Of a stretch of DNA of 64,000 nucleotides, positions 10,777-19,075 are shown one piece after another. The notes under the pieces are model-generated. The model was not told where the DNA came from. It worked only from the letters and a program-made list of their open reading frames with translations, and made no database searches. The first letter of the stretch is position 1, and each line of letters opens with the position of its first letter. This DNA comes from Virgibacillus sp. NKC19-3 (GTDB taxonomy: Bacteria; Bacillota; Bacilli; Bacillales; Amphibacillaceae), in NCBI RefSeq assembly GCF_019837165.1, contig NZ_JAGYHC010000001.1, positions 2,790,001 through 2,854,000 on the forward strand, read 5' to 3'. The translations under genes and the position numbers were made by a program.

Positions 10777-11808
10777 TTAAAGAGGTAATGTACCCCTTAA
10801 AATCTCTTCTGCAGCTGCTTCATCTGTAATGAGCAGATTGCTACTCCCTTGCTGAAAATAAGATGCTATTGCCTGTCCCTTTGATTTGCCACCAGCTATT
10901 GTGATGACGTAATCAATTGAGGTTAGATCTTCTAATTGAATACCAACTGTTCTCACCTTATGAACCACATTTCCATCTTTATCAAAATAATAACCAAATG
11001 CTTCACTCGAAGCGTTGTTTAATTTTAATTTTGCAGTAACTTCCTCTTTTGTTTTTCTTCGCGCCGCCATTGTCAATGCATCACCAATACCATGTAATAC
11101 AATGTCTGCACCTCTTATTTGCTGCAATGTTTCATTGATGGAGGGTTCATTGATGATCGTCTGATACGCAGATTCGCTTAAAGGATCCGGGACATAAAGG
11201 AGTCGATAATCGCCATTTGTTTTCCTCGCCATCTCCGCAGCAATGGTGTTTGCTTGAATTTCTACCTTTTCGCCAATGCCACCACGAGCTGGAACAAATA
11301 AGTAATTATTTTCCTTATTTAACGAGGGCATCACATTTGCCAGTGCAGCCATGGTTGTACCACCTGTCACTGCAATCGTACTGCTTGGCTGGACGATTTT
11401 TTTTAGAAAAGCAGCGCAGCATTTCCCCATTTCCTGCTTTATCCAATCATAATGATCGCTGTTTCCAGGAACAATAATAACATTCCCTACTTGTAATTTA
11501 TCCTTGAGTTGTGATTCTAAAACACTTAAGCCCATTACCTCATTCATAAATTCAGCTAATTGTTCCAGGCTTAACTTGCCCTCTTTCGTCATATACATAC
11601 CTTTACCTGTCACTTGGATAAGGCCTTGATCTTGCAAAAAGTCGACCTCTCCACGTACAGTACGCTCTGTTAAGTTTGTATTTTCCGCAAGCCCCCTTCT
11701 CCCAATTGGTTGAAAAAGATCTACACTATGCAGAATAGAATACCTTTGTTGCATAACATCTAACAGATCAGGTACTAATTTTTTCTGCAAATCAATCAAG
11801 TCTCTCAT
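10777..11808 (-). CDS. cggR: Central glycolytic genes regulator CggR
   Basis: Repressor of the lower-glycolysis operon, of the SorC/DeoR sugar-responsive family, whose inducer in B. subtilis is fructose-1,6-bisphosphate. The 343-aa protein has an N-terminal winged helix (about residues 25-75, [20 protein letters not shown]). A large phosphosugar-binding domain follows, with the segments [20 protein letters not shown] and LHGIGDAL. It is the first gene of the operon and lies just downstream of a recognisable CggR operator, so it represses itself along with gap-pgk-tpiA-pgm-eno. The ATG is preceded by AAAAAGGAGTC. Confidence 0.95.
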   Translation of the reverse strand: MRDLIDLQKKLVPDLLDVMQQRYSILHSVDLFQPIGRRGLAENTNLTERTVRGEVDFLQDQGLIQVTGKGMYMTKEGKLSLEQLAEFMNEVMGLSVLESQLKDKLQVGNVIIVPGNSDHYDWIKQEMGKCCAAFLKKIVQPSSTIAVTGGTTMAALANVMPSLNKENNYLFVPARGGIGEKVEIQANTIAAEMARKTNGDYRLLYVPDPLSESAYQTIINEPSINETLQQIRGADIVLHGIGDALTMAARRKTKEEVTAKLKLNNASSEAFGYYFDKDGNVVHKVRTVGIQLEDLTSIDYVITIAGGKSKGQAIASYFQQGSSNLLITDEAAAEEILRGTLPL

Positions 11809-11831
11809 GAAAAGACTCCTTTTTATCGGTA

Positions 11832-11866
11832 GGACATAATCGTCCCGGATGGTTATATTATGTCCC
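11832..11866 (-). promoter_or_regulatory. CggR operator
   Basis: Read on the minus strand, two GGGAC-type half sites are present: TGGGACATAATA and CGGGACGATTATGTCC. They resemble the tandem CGGGAC-N6-TGTC arrangement of the B. subtilis cggR operator. The site lies downstream of the predicted start of transcription and just before the cggR ribosome-binding site, consistent with a roadblock type of repression. Confidence 0.8.
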
Positions 11867-11904
11867 AGTGCGGCTAAAAAAATTTACCTTCTTGCTATAC
11901 TTTT

Positions 11905-11932
11905 ATTATAACATAATGTGGGAAATAGACAA
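11905..11932 (-). promoter_or_regulatory. Sigma-A promoter of the cggR-gap operon
   Basis: On the minus strand TTGTCT (11932-11927) and a perfect TATAAT (11910-11905) are separated by 16 bases. Transcription would start near 11898, upstream of the CggR operator. Confidence 0.65.
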
Positions 11933-12071
11933 CTATTAAGCAGTGGGATTTTTGAAGTTGATGATGAGGAGGATTGTGGTTGGTTTAGGGCTGATGTTTC
12001 GGGTTGTTTTTGTTCTACTTTAATTCATTTATCTCTATGTAAGACGCTTCTCCCTCCCACAACTCCTTCTA

Positions 12072-12314
12072 TTATACATTTTCTCTTATTGCTTTCTCCA
12101 ATGTGTCAATATTCAATTGCTCACCATCCAATTCCGTTTCAATTATTTTTACATATGGAATTAAAAGCTGATATTCTTCCAGCCAAGTATCATTTGTATA
12201 GATGTCTCGTTCTTCTACCGTAAAGGCATAATCATGTTGAAGCAATGTTAGCAATGCATTTGCTTCATCGCAAAGGGAGCAATTGTCTTTCCTATAATAA
12301 ATCACATTTAACAT
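12072..12314 (-). CDS. Glutaredoxin-family protein
   Basis: A small thioredoxin-fold protein of 80 aa with the redox motif Cys12-Ser-Leu-Cys15 directly after the first beta strand (NVIYYRKDNCSLC). The cis-proline region is IPYVKI. Members of this family (DUF836-like glutaredoxins) are thought to reduce disulfides, but their substrates are unknown. It lies 13 bases downstream of rpoN in the same direction, an arrangement known next to cggR in other Bacillaceae. An operon with rpoN is likely. No regulator site is seen. Confidence 0.85.
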   Translation of the reverse strand: MLNVIYYRKDNCSLCDEANALLTLLQHDYAFTVEERDIYTNDTWLEEYQLLIPYVKIIETELDGEQLNIDTLEKAIRENV

Positions 12315-12327
12315 TCTATTTCCTCCA

Positions 12328-13605
12328 TTATTTTCGTTTTGTGGATGATGGAAGGTTTAATTGTTCACGATATTTCATCACTGTTCTACGCGCCACTTTA
12401 ATACCAAACGCCTTATCTAATTTCTTTTTAATCTGCTCATCTGACAGAGGTTTTGTTTTATTTTCATATTGAATACATTCATGTATTAATTGCTTAATCA
12501 CAAAAGAAGCGGTTTGCTTCCCGTTTATTTGTTTAACTCCAGGCTGCAGGAAAAATTTAATCGGTGTGACACCTTGATTGGTTTGCACATATTTATGGCT
12601 AATTGCCCGGCTCACTGTTGATATATGCATGCCCAGGTCACTCGCAATTTCGCGTAGGGTCAATGGTTGAAGCATAAATGCACCATGTTCGAAATACATA
12701 TACTGCTTCTCCACTATATTTTTAACAATAAGTTCTAGTGTATTGGAACGATATTTAATAGCCTGCTTAAGGAAGTCTACTTGTTTATATTTTTCTTTTA
12801 AGTACATGGCTGCTTCTTTTTCTACTTTTAAATCCATGTACGTTCGGTTGATTTCAATTGTTGGTGAATTCCATTTATAAAAAGATACTTTCCACATTCC
12901 ATCATCCTTATAAATAGTTGCTTCCGGAATAATATATTCAGGCTTTTCCGTTTCTAATAATTTTCCAGGTTTCGGATGACATGACTGAATATGTTTAATG
13001 ATTTTTGCCGCCGTCTCTTCAGTTATTTGATAATGAGCTGCGATGCTTTCCGTATTTTCCTCAGCTATCCAGTCGAGGTGTTCTTTTAGTAAGTGCTCCA
13101 TAAATGGTTGGTGGATATCCATTTGTTCTAATTGTAATAAAATGCATTCGTCAAGTGTTCTAGCACCGATGCCAACGGGATCTAACTTCTGGATCATGCC
13201 TAAAGCCTGTTCTACCATATTCTTTGTTGTATTACACTGCTGAGCCCAGATATCTAAGTCGACAGCTAAATAACCATCATCATTGAGAGAATCAATGCCA
13301 AATAGAATAATTGGCTCTAGTTCCTCCGATATCTCCAACGTATACAGCTGATTCTTTAAATGATCATACATGGTCAACTCAGTTTGGTTCATTTCGCCTA
13401 TTTCAGGGGAGTTGGCATTCTCAGTTCTGTATTGTGCCATATTGTAATCATAATGAACCTCTTCTATCAGCGGATTTTCCTTAGCCACCTCTTTGATATA
13501 ATCAATTAGTTCAACACTATCAAACTGAAGAATATGAATCGCTTGCAAAAGCGATTGATTCATTTTCCATTGTAATTTCTGTTCTTGGACAAGACTTGGC
13601 TTCAT
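12328..13605 (-). CDS. rpoN: RNA polymerase sigma-54 factor
   Basis: Directs RNA polymerase to -24/-12 promoters that need an AAA+ activator. The 425-residue protein shows the three expected parts. An N-terminal glutamine-rich activator-interaction region (LVQEQKLQWKMNQSLLQAIHILQ) comes first. A central core-binding and HTH region contains MHISTVSRAISHKYVQT. The C-terminal RpoN box is ARRTVMKYRE, with Met where Ala is usual. In B. subtilis (sigL) it controls amino acid and acetoin catabolism. No enhancer-binding activator is encoded in the window, so target genes are elsewhere. Confidence 0.96.
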   Translation of the reverse strand: MKPSLVQEQKLQWKMNQSLLQAIHILQFDSVELIDYIKEVAKENPLIEEVHYDYNMAQYRTENANSPEIGEMNQTELTMYDHLKNQLYTLEISEELEPIILFGIDSLNDDGYLAVDLDIWAQQCNTTKNMVEQALGMIQKLDPVGIGARTLDECILLQLEQMDIHQPFMEHLLKEHLDWIAEENTESIAAHYQITEETAAKIIKHIQSCHPKPGKLLETEKPEYIIPEATIYKDDGMWKVSFYKWNSPTIEINRTYMDLKVEKEAAMYLKEKYKQVDFLKQAIKYRSNTLELIVKNIVEKQYMYFEHGAFMLQPLTLREIASDLGMHISTVSRAISHKYVQTNQGVTPIKFFLQPGVKQINGKQTASFVIKQLIHECIQYENKTKPLSDEQIKKKLDKAFGIKVARRTVMKYREQLNLPSSTKRK

Positions 13606-13697
13606 TTTATCACCCCTAATAAAGCGCCCTCACCCCTATTATCCCACACATGCACCGCCCTGTCACTGATGAAAAAAGATAAAATATGATCCAAGTC

Positions 13698-13970
13698 CTA
13701 ATCTTCAGGTTTCAACGCATCTACATATTGCTTTCCTTCTACAAGTGATAGTCCTAATGCTTCTCTCGCCTCTTTAACAGCTCGTACCTCTTCTCCTTCT
13801 TTGATGAGTTCACGTAATTCATCGTTGATTGGGGGTTCAGGTACATCTACTTGTTTTGCCACCTGATCCAACCTATATCGCATCCCTTTGATACGACCTT
13901 CTAATTTATCTATTCGGTGCAGTAGATACATGATAACGATCAATAATAGTACTGGAAAAGTAAATTCCAC
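13698..13970 (-). CDS. Membrane-anchored protein with ribosomal L7/L12-like C-terminal domain
   Basis: A 90-aa protein of unknown function. Residues 5-17 are a hydrophobic anchor (FPVLLLIVIMYLL), followed by a basic, coiled-coil-prone stretch. Residues about 60-88 (VRAVKEAREALGLSLVEGKQYVDALK) resemble the C-terminal fold of ribosomal protein L7/L12. Similar small proteins occur in many Firmicutes without a known role. The start appears to be GTG at 13970, preceded by AAGGAG about 12 bases upstream. It is separate from rpoN by 92 bases. The function is not known. Confidence 0.7.
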   Translation of the reverse strand: MEFTFPVLLLIVIMYLLHRIDKLEGRIKGMRYRLDQVAKQVDVPEPPINDELRELIKEGEEVRAVKEAREALGLSLVEGKQYVDALKPED

Positions 13971-14121
13971 CTAAACTCACTCCTTAACATCTAACGAATA
14001 AAAATAACAATTTAAAAATATCGCAAATTTAGCGGTATTTCAAGATGATTTTCTTTCAATTATAATAGTGATAAGATTATCTTTACATATTATTCTTGTA
14101 TCATGAAGGAGCGTCACACAA

Positions 14122-14514
14122 TTGATTGAAGTATACACAGATGGGGCATCGCGTGGGAATCCTGGTTTAAGCGGAGCGGGGATTTTTATAAAAGCTGGCA
14201 AACATAATTATGAATATTCCTTTCCACTAGGGAATTTATCAAATCATGAGGCTGAATTTCATGCGGTTATAAAAGCGCTTGACGTTTGCAAAGAGATATT
14301 TCCCAGTGAAATATTATCCTTTCGCTCTGATTCTAGAACAGTTGTGGACATCATTGAAAATGGCTTTACAAGAAACAATACATTTCTTCCATTGCTGGAA
14401 AAAGTACGCAAAGACGCAAGTACATTTCCGTATTTCTTTATGAAATGGATCCCGGAAAAGCAAAATAAACATGCAGATAGACTAGCTAGAGCAGCAATTA
14501 ATATGAATGAGTAA
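14122..14514 (+). CDS. RNase HI-like protein
   Basis: A 130-aa RNase H-fold protein that probably cuts the RNA strand of RNA-DNA hybrids. The catalytic carboxylates of RNase HI are all present: Asp7 (VYTDGASRGNPG), Glu45 (NHEAEFHA), Asp70 (FRSDSRTV) and Asp119 (NKHADRLA), with His117 in place. It is short and lacks the basic protrusion of E. coli RNase HI, like the Bacillus YpeP/YpdQ proteins. The start is TTG at 14122, with AAGGAG about 12 bases upstream; no ATG is available nearby. It is the only rightward gene in this neighbourhood. Confidence 0.85.
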   Translation: MIEVYTDGASRGNPGLSGAGIFIKAGKHNYEYSFPLGNLSNHEAEFHAVIKALDVCKEIFPSEILSFRSDSRTVVDIIENGFTRNNTFLPLLEKVRKDASTFPYFFMKWIPEKQNKHADRLARAAINMNE

Positions 14515-14582
14515 CAGCCGGTGAATACATTCAAGAACGAATACCTGATTCAAAATTAATAGCTTTTGAAAATAGGGCTCTT

Positions 14583-14796
14583 CACCAAAATCTGTGGTTG
14601 CCAAATCAGAAAGTGGCCGCTCCGGAAAAACACTACGCTTCCGCGGGCTCCGAGCTCATCTCCTCGGAAAAGTGAGTTCACTTTTTCCCTGCTCAGGCCT
14701 GCTCTTCGCTTTTCCGTAGGAGTCTTCGTGTTTTTCCTCCGCTAGCCAGTTGTCCTTACCATATTTATTCATATATTTTAGCCATAGATTTTGGTG
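14583..14796. repeat. MITE-like intergenic element with terminal inverted repeats (A2)
   Basis: The non-coding stretch between the RNase HI-like gene and the FAH gene holds a 214-bp element. It is bounded by CACCAAAATCTGTGG (14583-14597) and CCATAGATTTTGGTG (14782-14796), a 15-base inverted repeat with one mismatch. A second, inner inverted pair frames the core: CCGGAAAAACACTACG and CGTGTTTTTCCTCCG. The inner part shares GTAGGAGTCTTC and TTTTCCTCCGCT with family A copies. No coding capacity was seen. Confidence 0.7.
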
Positions 14797-14882
14797 TTGA
14801 CCCGAAAATAGCAGTCATCTTTTATGTTTAGAGGAAACAGAGAAGTTCAATTGGGAATTAGATGTGTTTATCAGTAGTTTAT

Positions 14883-14916
14883 AAAAGGAGGAGGCTCATC
14901 CAATGACGAGCCCTCT
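14883..14916 (-). terminator. Terminator of the FAH-family gene
   Basis: On the minus strand GAGGGCTC and GAGCCTC pair around a ten-base loop and are followed by CTCCTTTTATA, a few bases after the stop codon. Confidence 0.6.
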
Positions 14917-14920
14917 CCCT

Positions 14921-15859
14921 CTATTCTTTCATTTTCTTAACCATATTCTCCATCTGTCCTATTCCTTCAATTTCCATCGTAACGACATCGCCATCATTTA
15001 AAAATTGGGGTGGATCCATAGCGAATCCCACGCCATCGGGAGTTCCTGTTAAAATGATATCTCCTGGTTTCAAGGTCATTAAATTCGAAATAAATTCAAT
15101 TAAATAAGGAACATCGAAAATGAAATGACGGGTATTGGAGGATTGACGTTCCTCTCCGTTTACATAGGAGCGAACAGTTAAGTCAGAAGGATCTGCAACC
15201 TCTTCAGGAGTAACTACCCATGGTCCAATGGGAGTACTTCGATCTAACGTTTTTCCCTGCAGCCACTGAGGCGTCCTTTTCTGCAAATCACGAGCAGAAA
15301 TATCATTTCCAATTGTATAGCCGGCGACATAATCCAACGCGTTTTCTTTGCTAACACGCGTTGCCTCTTTGCCAATAACAACAGCTAACTCGACTTCATA
15401 ATCCAGTTTGTTTGTAGCAGCCGGTTTTTCAATCATATCTTCCGGACCAATAAGCGCATTGTTAAACTTAGCAAAAAGCACAGGAAACTCTGGTACTTCT
15501 CCTTTCATTTCAGCAACATGATCCCCGTAGTTCTTCCCAACACATATGACCTTTGATGGGCTTGAGATCGGAGTGGAGAAACACAGCTCTTCTTGATGAA
15601 GAAAGTGGAAGGGACGATCGCTTACCATAATATAATGATAAGCTTCTGTTGCCCTGTCAATAGCCCGCTTTCCAATCGAGAAAAAATCATCTGGATCTGC
15701 TGGTAGAATGGTATCAATTTGGTTCACTAGATCCTTCTCCTGTTTATAAATCAATAATTGACGATAAGCTTCCTGTATATCATACACGCTATCGTTTACG
15801 ATCCACCCTACTCTAAAATGTCCCGGGTCTTGCTTGAATTTGTAGCTTACTAGTTTCAT
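14921..15859 (-). CDS. Fumarylacetoacetate hydrolase family protein
   Basis: A cytosolic FAH-fold hydrolase or isomerase, about 312 aa. The C-terminal catalytic domain starts near PSKVICVGKNYGDHVAE. The divalent-metal ligands appear in DYEVELAVVIG and in the segment with TIGNDISARDLQ; ILTGTPDGVGF is the family signature. Family members act on fumarylacetoacetate, acylpyruvates or 2-oxo acids from aromatic degradation; no pathway genes are nearby, so the substrate is unknown. The frame extends further upstream, but ATG-ATG at 15862/15859 follows AAGGGGGCG and matches the family N-terminus (MKLVSYKF). It is a single-gene unit. Confidence 0.85.
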   Translation of the reverse strand: MKLVSYKFKQDPGHFRVGWIVNDSVYDIQEAYRQLLIYKQEKDLVNQIDTILPADPDDFFSIGKRAIDRATEAYHYIMVSDRPFHFLHQEELCFSTPISSPSKVICVGKNYGDHVAEMKGEVPEFPVLFAKFNNALIGPEDMIEKPAATNKLDYEVELAVVIGKEATRVSKENALDYVAGYTIGNDISARDLQKRTPQWLQGKTLDRSTPIGPWVVTPEEVADPSDLTVRSYVNGEERQSSNTRHFIFDVPYLIEFISNLMTLKPGDIILTGTPDGVGFAMDPPQFLNDGDVVTMEIEGIGQMENMVKKMKE

Positions 15860-16124
15860 CATAACGCCCCCTTGTATTAATCCTATTATGGAAATTTTAC
15901 CAAAGAACCATTCGAAAATATAGAATGAGGACAAATTTAATTCGAAAACCGCTCAGCGTAAACCTTTTAATATGAATGTCCCCTATACACTTATACAGGT
16001 CGGATAATTTTAATTCTTCTTATCTTCTCATAAAGTTCACGTATTGTTCACCACGCATCGAAATTCACATGTTATACTGTACCTAGGTTTGTATGAAATA
16101 TAAATAAAATTGGGGGAGATAGAG

Positions 16125-16583
16125 ATGATACATATATCTAAAAAAATCTGGTTACTAACGGTAATATTAGCATTCACCCTTCTTTCTGCATGTGGGAGTG
16201 ATGATAGCACGGAAGAAGCTGTCGAAGGAGACTCTGAAGAAGAATTACATGAACTAAAAGTAGAATTTGACGTTCCCGAAACTGCTGATGTGGATGAAAC
16301 AATCGAAATGAAAGCAAACGTCACCTATGGCGAAGAAGACGTGGCAGATGCTGATGAAGTTGTATTTGAATTTTGGGAAGCTGGAAATGAAGAGGACAGT
16401 ACAATGCTAGAAGCTGAAAATAACGAGGATGGAACCTATACAGCAGAAACAGCTTTTGAACAAGATGGCGTTTATGAAATGTATGCACATGTAACCGCAA
16501 GAACACAGCATACCATGCCAAAGAAAGAAGTTACAGTGGGAGAAGGAGCAAGTGAAGAGGAACAAGCGGAAAGTGAAAATTAG
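16125..16583 (+). CDS. FixH/YtkA-like lipoprotein
   Basis: A secreted lipoprotein of about 152 aa. A short signal peptide ends in the lipobox LLSACG, so it should be anchored on the outer face of the membrane. The mature part is very acidic near its start and then forms an immunoglobulin-like beta domain of the YtkA/FixH kind (about residues 45-135). The C-terminal tail is also acidic. Similar proteins are linked to copper handling or cytochrome oxidase assembly, but no such partner is adjacent. The ATG at 16125 follows GGGGGAGAT; a TTG 15 bases upstream lies inside that site and is unlikely. Confidence 0.75.
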   Translation: MIHISKKIWLLTVILAFTLLSACGSDDSTEEAVEGDSEEELHELKVEFDVPETADVDETIEMKANVTYGEEDVADADEVVFEFWEAGNEEDSTMLEAENNEDGTYTAETAFEQDGVYEMYAHVTARTQHTMPKKEVTVGEGASEEEQAESEN

Positions 16584-16683
16584 GCAAGGAACTTCCTTTA
16601 TCCACTCAGGTAATTAAGCTAGTCAGCTGTCCATAAAGCCACGAAACTGGAGACGCATTAATCATTGTATCCCATATATGCGT

Positions 16684-16799
16684 GGCCCGGACAAAAGGAT
16701 TTTTAACAGGGAAGGGAGTGCAGTTAATACTCCCCAATCCTCTTTCTTCTACGCTAATAATGTTCGTTTTTTAGTTAACCACTTTTTTATCCCAGCCCT
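16684..16799. repeat. Family B repeat, copy B1
   Basis: A short element with inverted ends: GGCCCGGACAAAAGGATTTTT at the left and a right end running GTTCGTTTTTTAGTTAACC to TCCCAGCC. The right end is nearly identical to that of the element at 18814-19066. It sits just beyond the stop codon of the last gene of the peptide ABC operon. Confidence 0.6.
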
Positions 16800-16820
16800 A
16801 TTATCTATTTCCCCATCTAC

Positions 16821-17750
16821 TCAACGCTTCATCTTTGGATCAAGCGCATCTCTCAACCCATCCCCTATTAAATTAAACCCTAGCACCACTAACATAATAG
16901 CCACTCCGGGCACAATTAACGTCCATGGAGCCAGCTGGATAAAGTCACGGGAGTCTGCAAGCATTTTCCCCCATTCTGGTGTAGGTGGCTGAGCTCCGAG
17001 CCCAAGAAAACCTAAAGCTGCAGCATCCAGAATCGCTGTACCAAATCCAAGCGTTGATTGGACAATAATAGGTGCGGCACTGTTTGGCAATATATGATGA
17101 AAAATAATTCGCCCATTCTTCATTCCTTGCGCTTTTGCCGCCATGATGTATTCTTCCTCACGAAGACTAATTACTTTCGAACGAACAAGCCTTCCAAAAA
17201 TAGGAATATTAATAATGGCGATCGCTATTAATGCATTTTGTAGAGAAGCACCTAAAATAGCTACAATGGCAATTGCCAGTAGAATACTAGGAAACGCGAG
17301 TAATATATCAAATACTCGTGATATCAACATATCAACCCAGCGGCCGAAGTACCCTGCTATTATTCCCAGTAATGTTCCGAACACAAGTGCACCTGTTACT
17401 GCGAAGAATCCAACTTGAAGTGAAACCCTCGCCCCATAGGCAATTCTTGTAAAAATATCTCTGCCAAGGTCATCTGTTCCCAGCCAATGTTGTGCGGATG
17501 GTGGTTGCAATCGATTGACAAGATTCTGTTCTGCCATACCATGAGAGGTGAAAAGTGGTGCAAACAAACCTAATACGATAAACAATACAATAATAATTAA
17601 CCCCGCAAACGCAAAACGATTTTTCCTCAAGAGTTTCAATGTATCTTTCCAGGGAGAAATCGCCTCTATTTCCTCTGTATCAAATTGCTGATTACTTTCG
17701 GGGGTTGCTACCTGCTGCTCCAATTGTTTTTCCTTTTCCTTAGCTTCCAT
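16821..17750 (-). CDS. Oligopeptide ABC transporter permease (AppC/OppC/DppC type)
   Basis: One of the two membrane permeases of a peptide importer, 309 aa. A charged cytosolic N-terminus (about 40 residues) precedes six membrane segments. The signature EAA loop is present (EYIMAAKAQGMKNGRIIFHHILPN), the site where the ATPase docks, and the C-terminal LVVLGFNLIGDGLRDALDPK is typical of the OppC/DppC group. It is the last gene of a five-gene operon in the order D-F-A-B-C, as in B. subtilis app. The spacing to the upstream permease gene is 11 bases. Substrate specificity cannot be read from the permease. Confidence 0.9.
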   Translation of the reverse strand: MEAKEKEKQLEQQVATPESNQQFDTEEIEAISPWKDTLKLLRKNRFAFAGLIIIVLFIVLGLFAPLFTSHGMAEQNLVNRLQPPSAQHWLGTDDLGRDIFTRIAYGARVSLQVGFFAVTGALVFGTLLGIIAGYFGRWVDMLISRVFDILLAFPSILLAIAIVAILGASLQNALIAIAIINIPIFGRLVRSKVISLREEEYIMAAKAQGMKNGRIIFHHILPNSAAPIIVQSTLGFGTAILDAAALGFLGLGAQPPTPEWGKMLADSRDFIQLAPWTLIVPGVAIMLVVLGFNLIGDGLRDALDPKMKR

Positions 17751-17761
17751 CCTAACACCCC

Positions 17762-18766
17762 TTAATAGTTAATCCTTGGATCAATAAATTTATAAAGTAA
17801 ATCAACAATTAGATTAATGATGACAAAGATAAATGCAATGACGAGTATACCTGATTGAATAACCGGATAATCACGATAATTGATCGCTTCATACACATAC
17901 CTTCCAATACCAGGCCAGCTAAAAATGGTTTCCGTTAAAATTGCCCCACCCAAAAGAACTCCCGTTTGCAAGCCAATGACAGTTAGTACAGGAATGATGG
18001 CATTTTTCAATGCATGCTTGTAAATAACCAAAAATTGCCCTGACCCTTTTGCACGAACCGTTCGGATATAGTCCGAATTCATCACCTCAAGCATACTGGA
18101 ACGTGTCATTCTAGCTATAATGGCCATTGGAATCGTACCTAAGGCAATACTTGGCAGTACCAAATGTTTTAAAATCGTAAGCGTTCGTCCGAAGTCCAAA
18201 TGGATGAGAGAGTCTAACACATAAAAATTCGTAATCGATGCCATTGGATCCTTACTGTTTTCCCGACCATATGCTGGTAGCCAACTAAGTTCCTGGGCAA
18301 AAACCCATTGCTCCATTAATGCCAACCAAAAAATCGGCATCGAAACGCCTACAAGCGCAAACAGCATCGCGAGAAAATCAAACCAGGAATTCTGCTTCCA
18401 AGCACTTATAATTCCGGCATTTACGCCAATAACGATGGCAAATATCATCGCAAATACGGTTAACTCAAAGGTAGCGGCAATGTATGGCCATATTTCTTTT
18501 GATATCTCTGCTTTTGACCTTAGTGAAGTGCCTAAATCCCCTTGGAGAAGGTCTGTTACATAAATACTATACTGAACAAGGTAGGCTTCATTTAACCCCA
18601 TACTTTCTTCTAAATCCTCAATGGCTGCTGCAGTTGCCGTCTCCCCTAATATAACTTGCGCGGGATTTCCGGGTATAAGATGTACGATGGAAAATGTGAT
18701 TAACGTCATTCCAATTAATACCGGAATAAGCATAAGTAAGCGACGCATAATATAGGCAAACATCAT
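17762..18766 (-). CDS. Oligopeptide ABC transporter permease (AppB/OppB/DppB type)
   Basis: The partner permease, 334 aa. The N-terminal segment MRRLLMLIPVLIGMTLITF and GNPAQVILGETAT are typical of OppB/DppB proteins. The EAA loop reads SDYIRTVRAKGSGQFLVIYKHALKNA, and the C-terminus ends in YKFIDPRINY. Two adjacent ATG codons (18766, 18763) follow GGGGTGAA; the second has the better spacing. An intergenic gap of about 310 bases filled by a family B repeat separates it from the binding-protein gene upstream. This could reduce permease expression relative to the binding protein. Confidence 0.9.
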   Translation of the reverse strand: MMFAYIMRRLLMLIPVLIGMTLITFSIVHLIPGNPAQVILGETATAAAIEDLEESMGLNEAYLVQYSIYVTDLLQGDLGTSLRSKAEISKEIWPYIAATFELTVFAMIFAIVIGVNAGIISAWKQNSWFDFLAMLFALVGVSMPIFWLALMEQWVFAQELSWLPAYGRENSKDPMASITNFYVLDSLIHLDFGRTLTILKHLVLPSIALGTIPMAIIARMTRSSMLEVMNSDYIRTVRAKGSGQFLVIYKHALKNAIIPVLTVIGLQTGVLLGGAILTETIFSWPGIGRYVYEAINYRDYPVIQSGILVIAFIFVIINLIVDLLYKFIDPRINY

Positions 18767-18813
18767 TTCACCCCAATTCTATGTATCTAACATGAACACG
18801 TATAAACAGCACA

Positions 18814-19066
18814 GAGGCTAGGACAAAAGTGTTTTAATAAATCCCGAACATACATCGCTTCTAAAAATATACGTCGCGCACCTTAGGGCGGCTGGTAAGC
18901 CTCCTTGTGCGCATCGTGATTTTGCGAAGTAGCACTCTTCGCAAAAAAGATTGCTAACGTGTCTTTAGATGCTTCACCTATGCCCACTGGAGTATTCGAA
19001 TATTTCCTACGCTTCATTTGAAAACATTCGTTTTTTAGTTAAACACTTTTGTTTTGTCCCAGCCTC
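18814..19066. repeat. Family B repeat, copy B2, with family A-like core
   Basis: The gene-free stretch inside the peptide ABC operon is mostly this element. Its ends form an inverted repeat: GAGGCTAGGACAAAAGTGTTTT at the left against a right end with TTAGTTAAACACTTTTG followed by TTTTGTCCCAGCCTC. The centre contains GCGCACCTTAGGGCGGCTGG, which is also found in family A copies. It also contains a hairpin around TTTTGCGAAG-TAGCACT-CTTCGCAAAA. Confidence 0.7.
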
Positions 19067-19075
19067 CTACCATTT

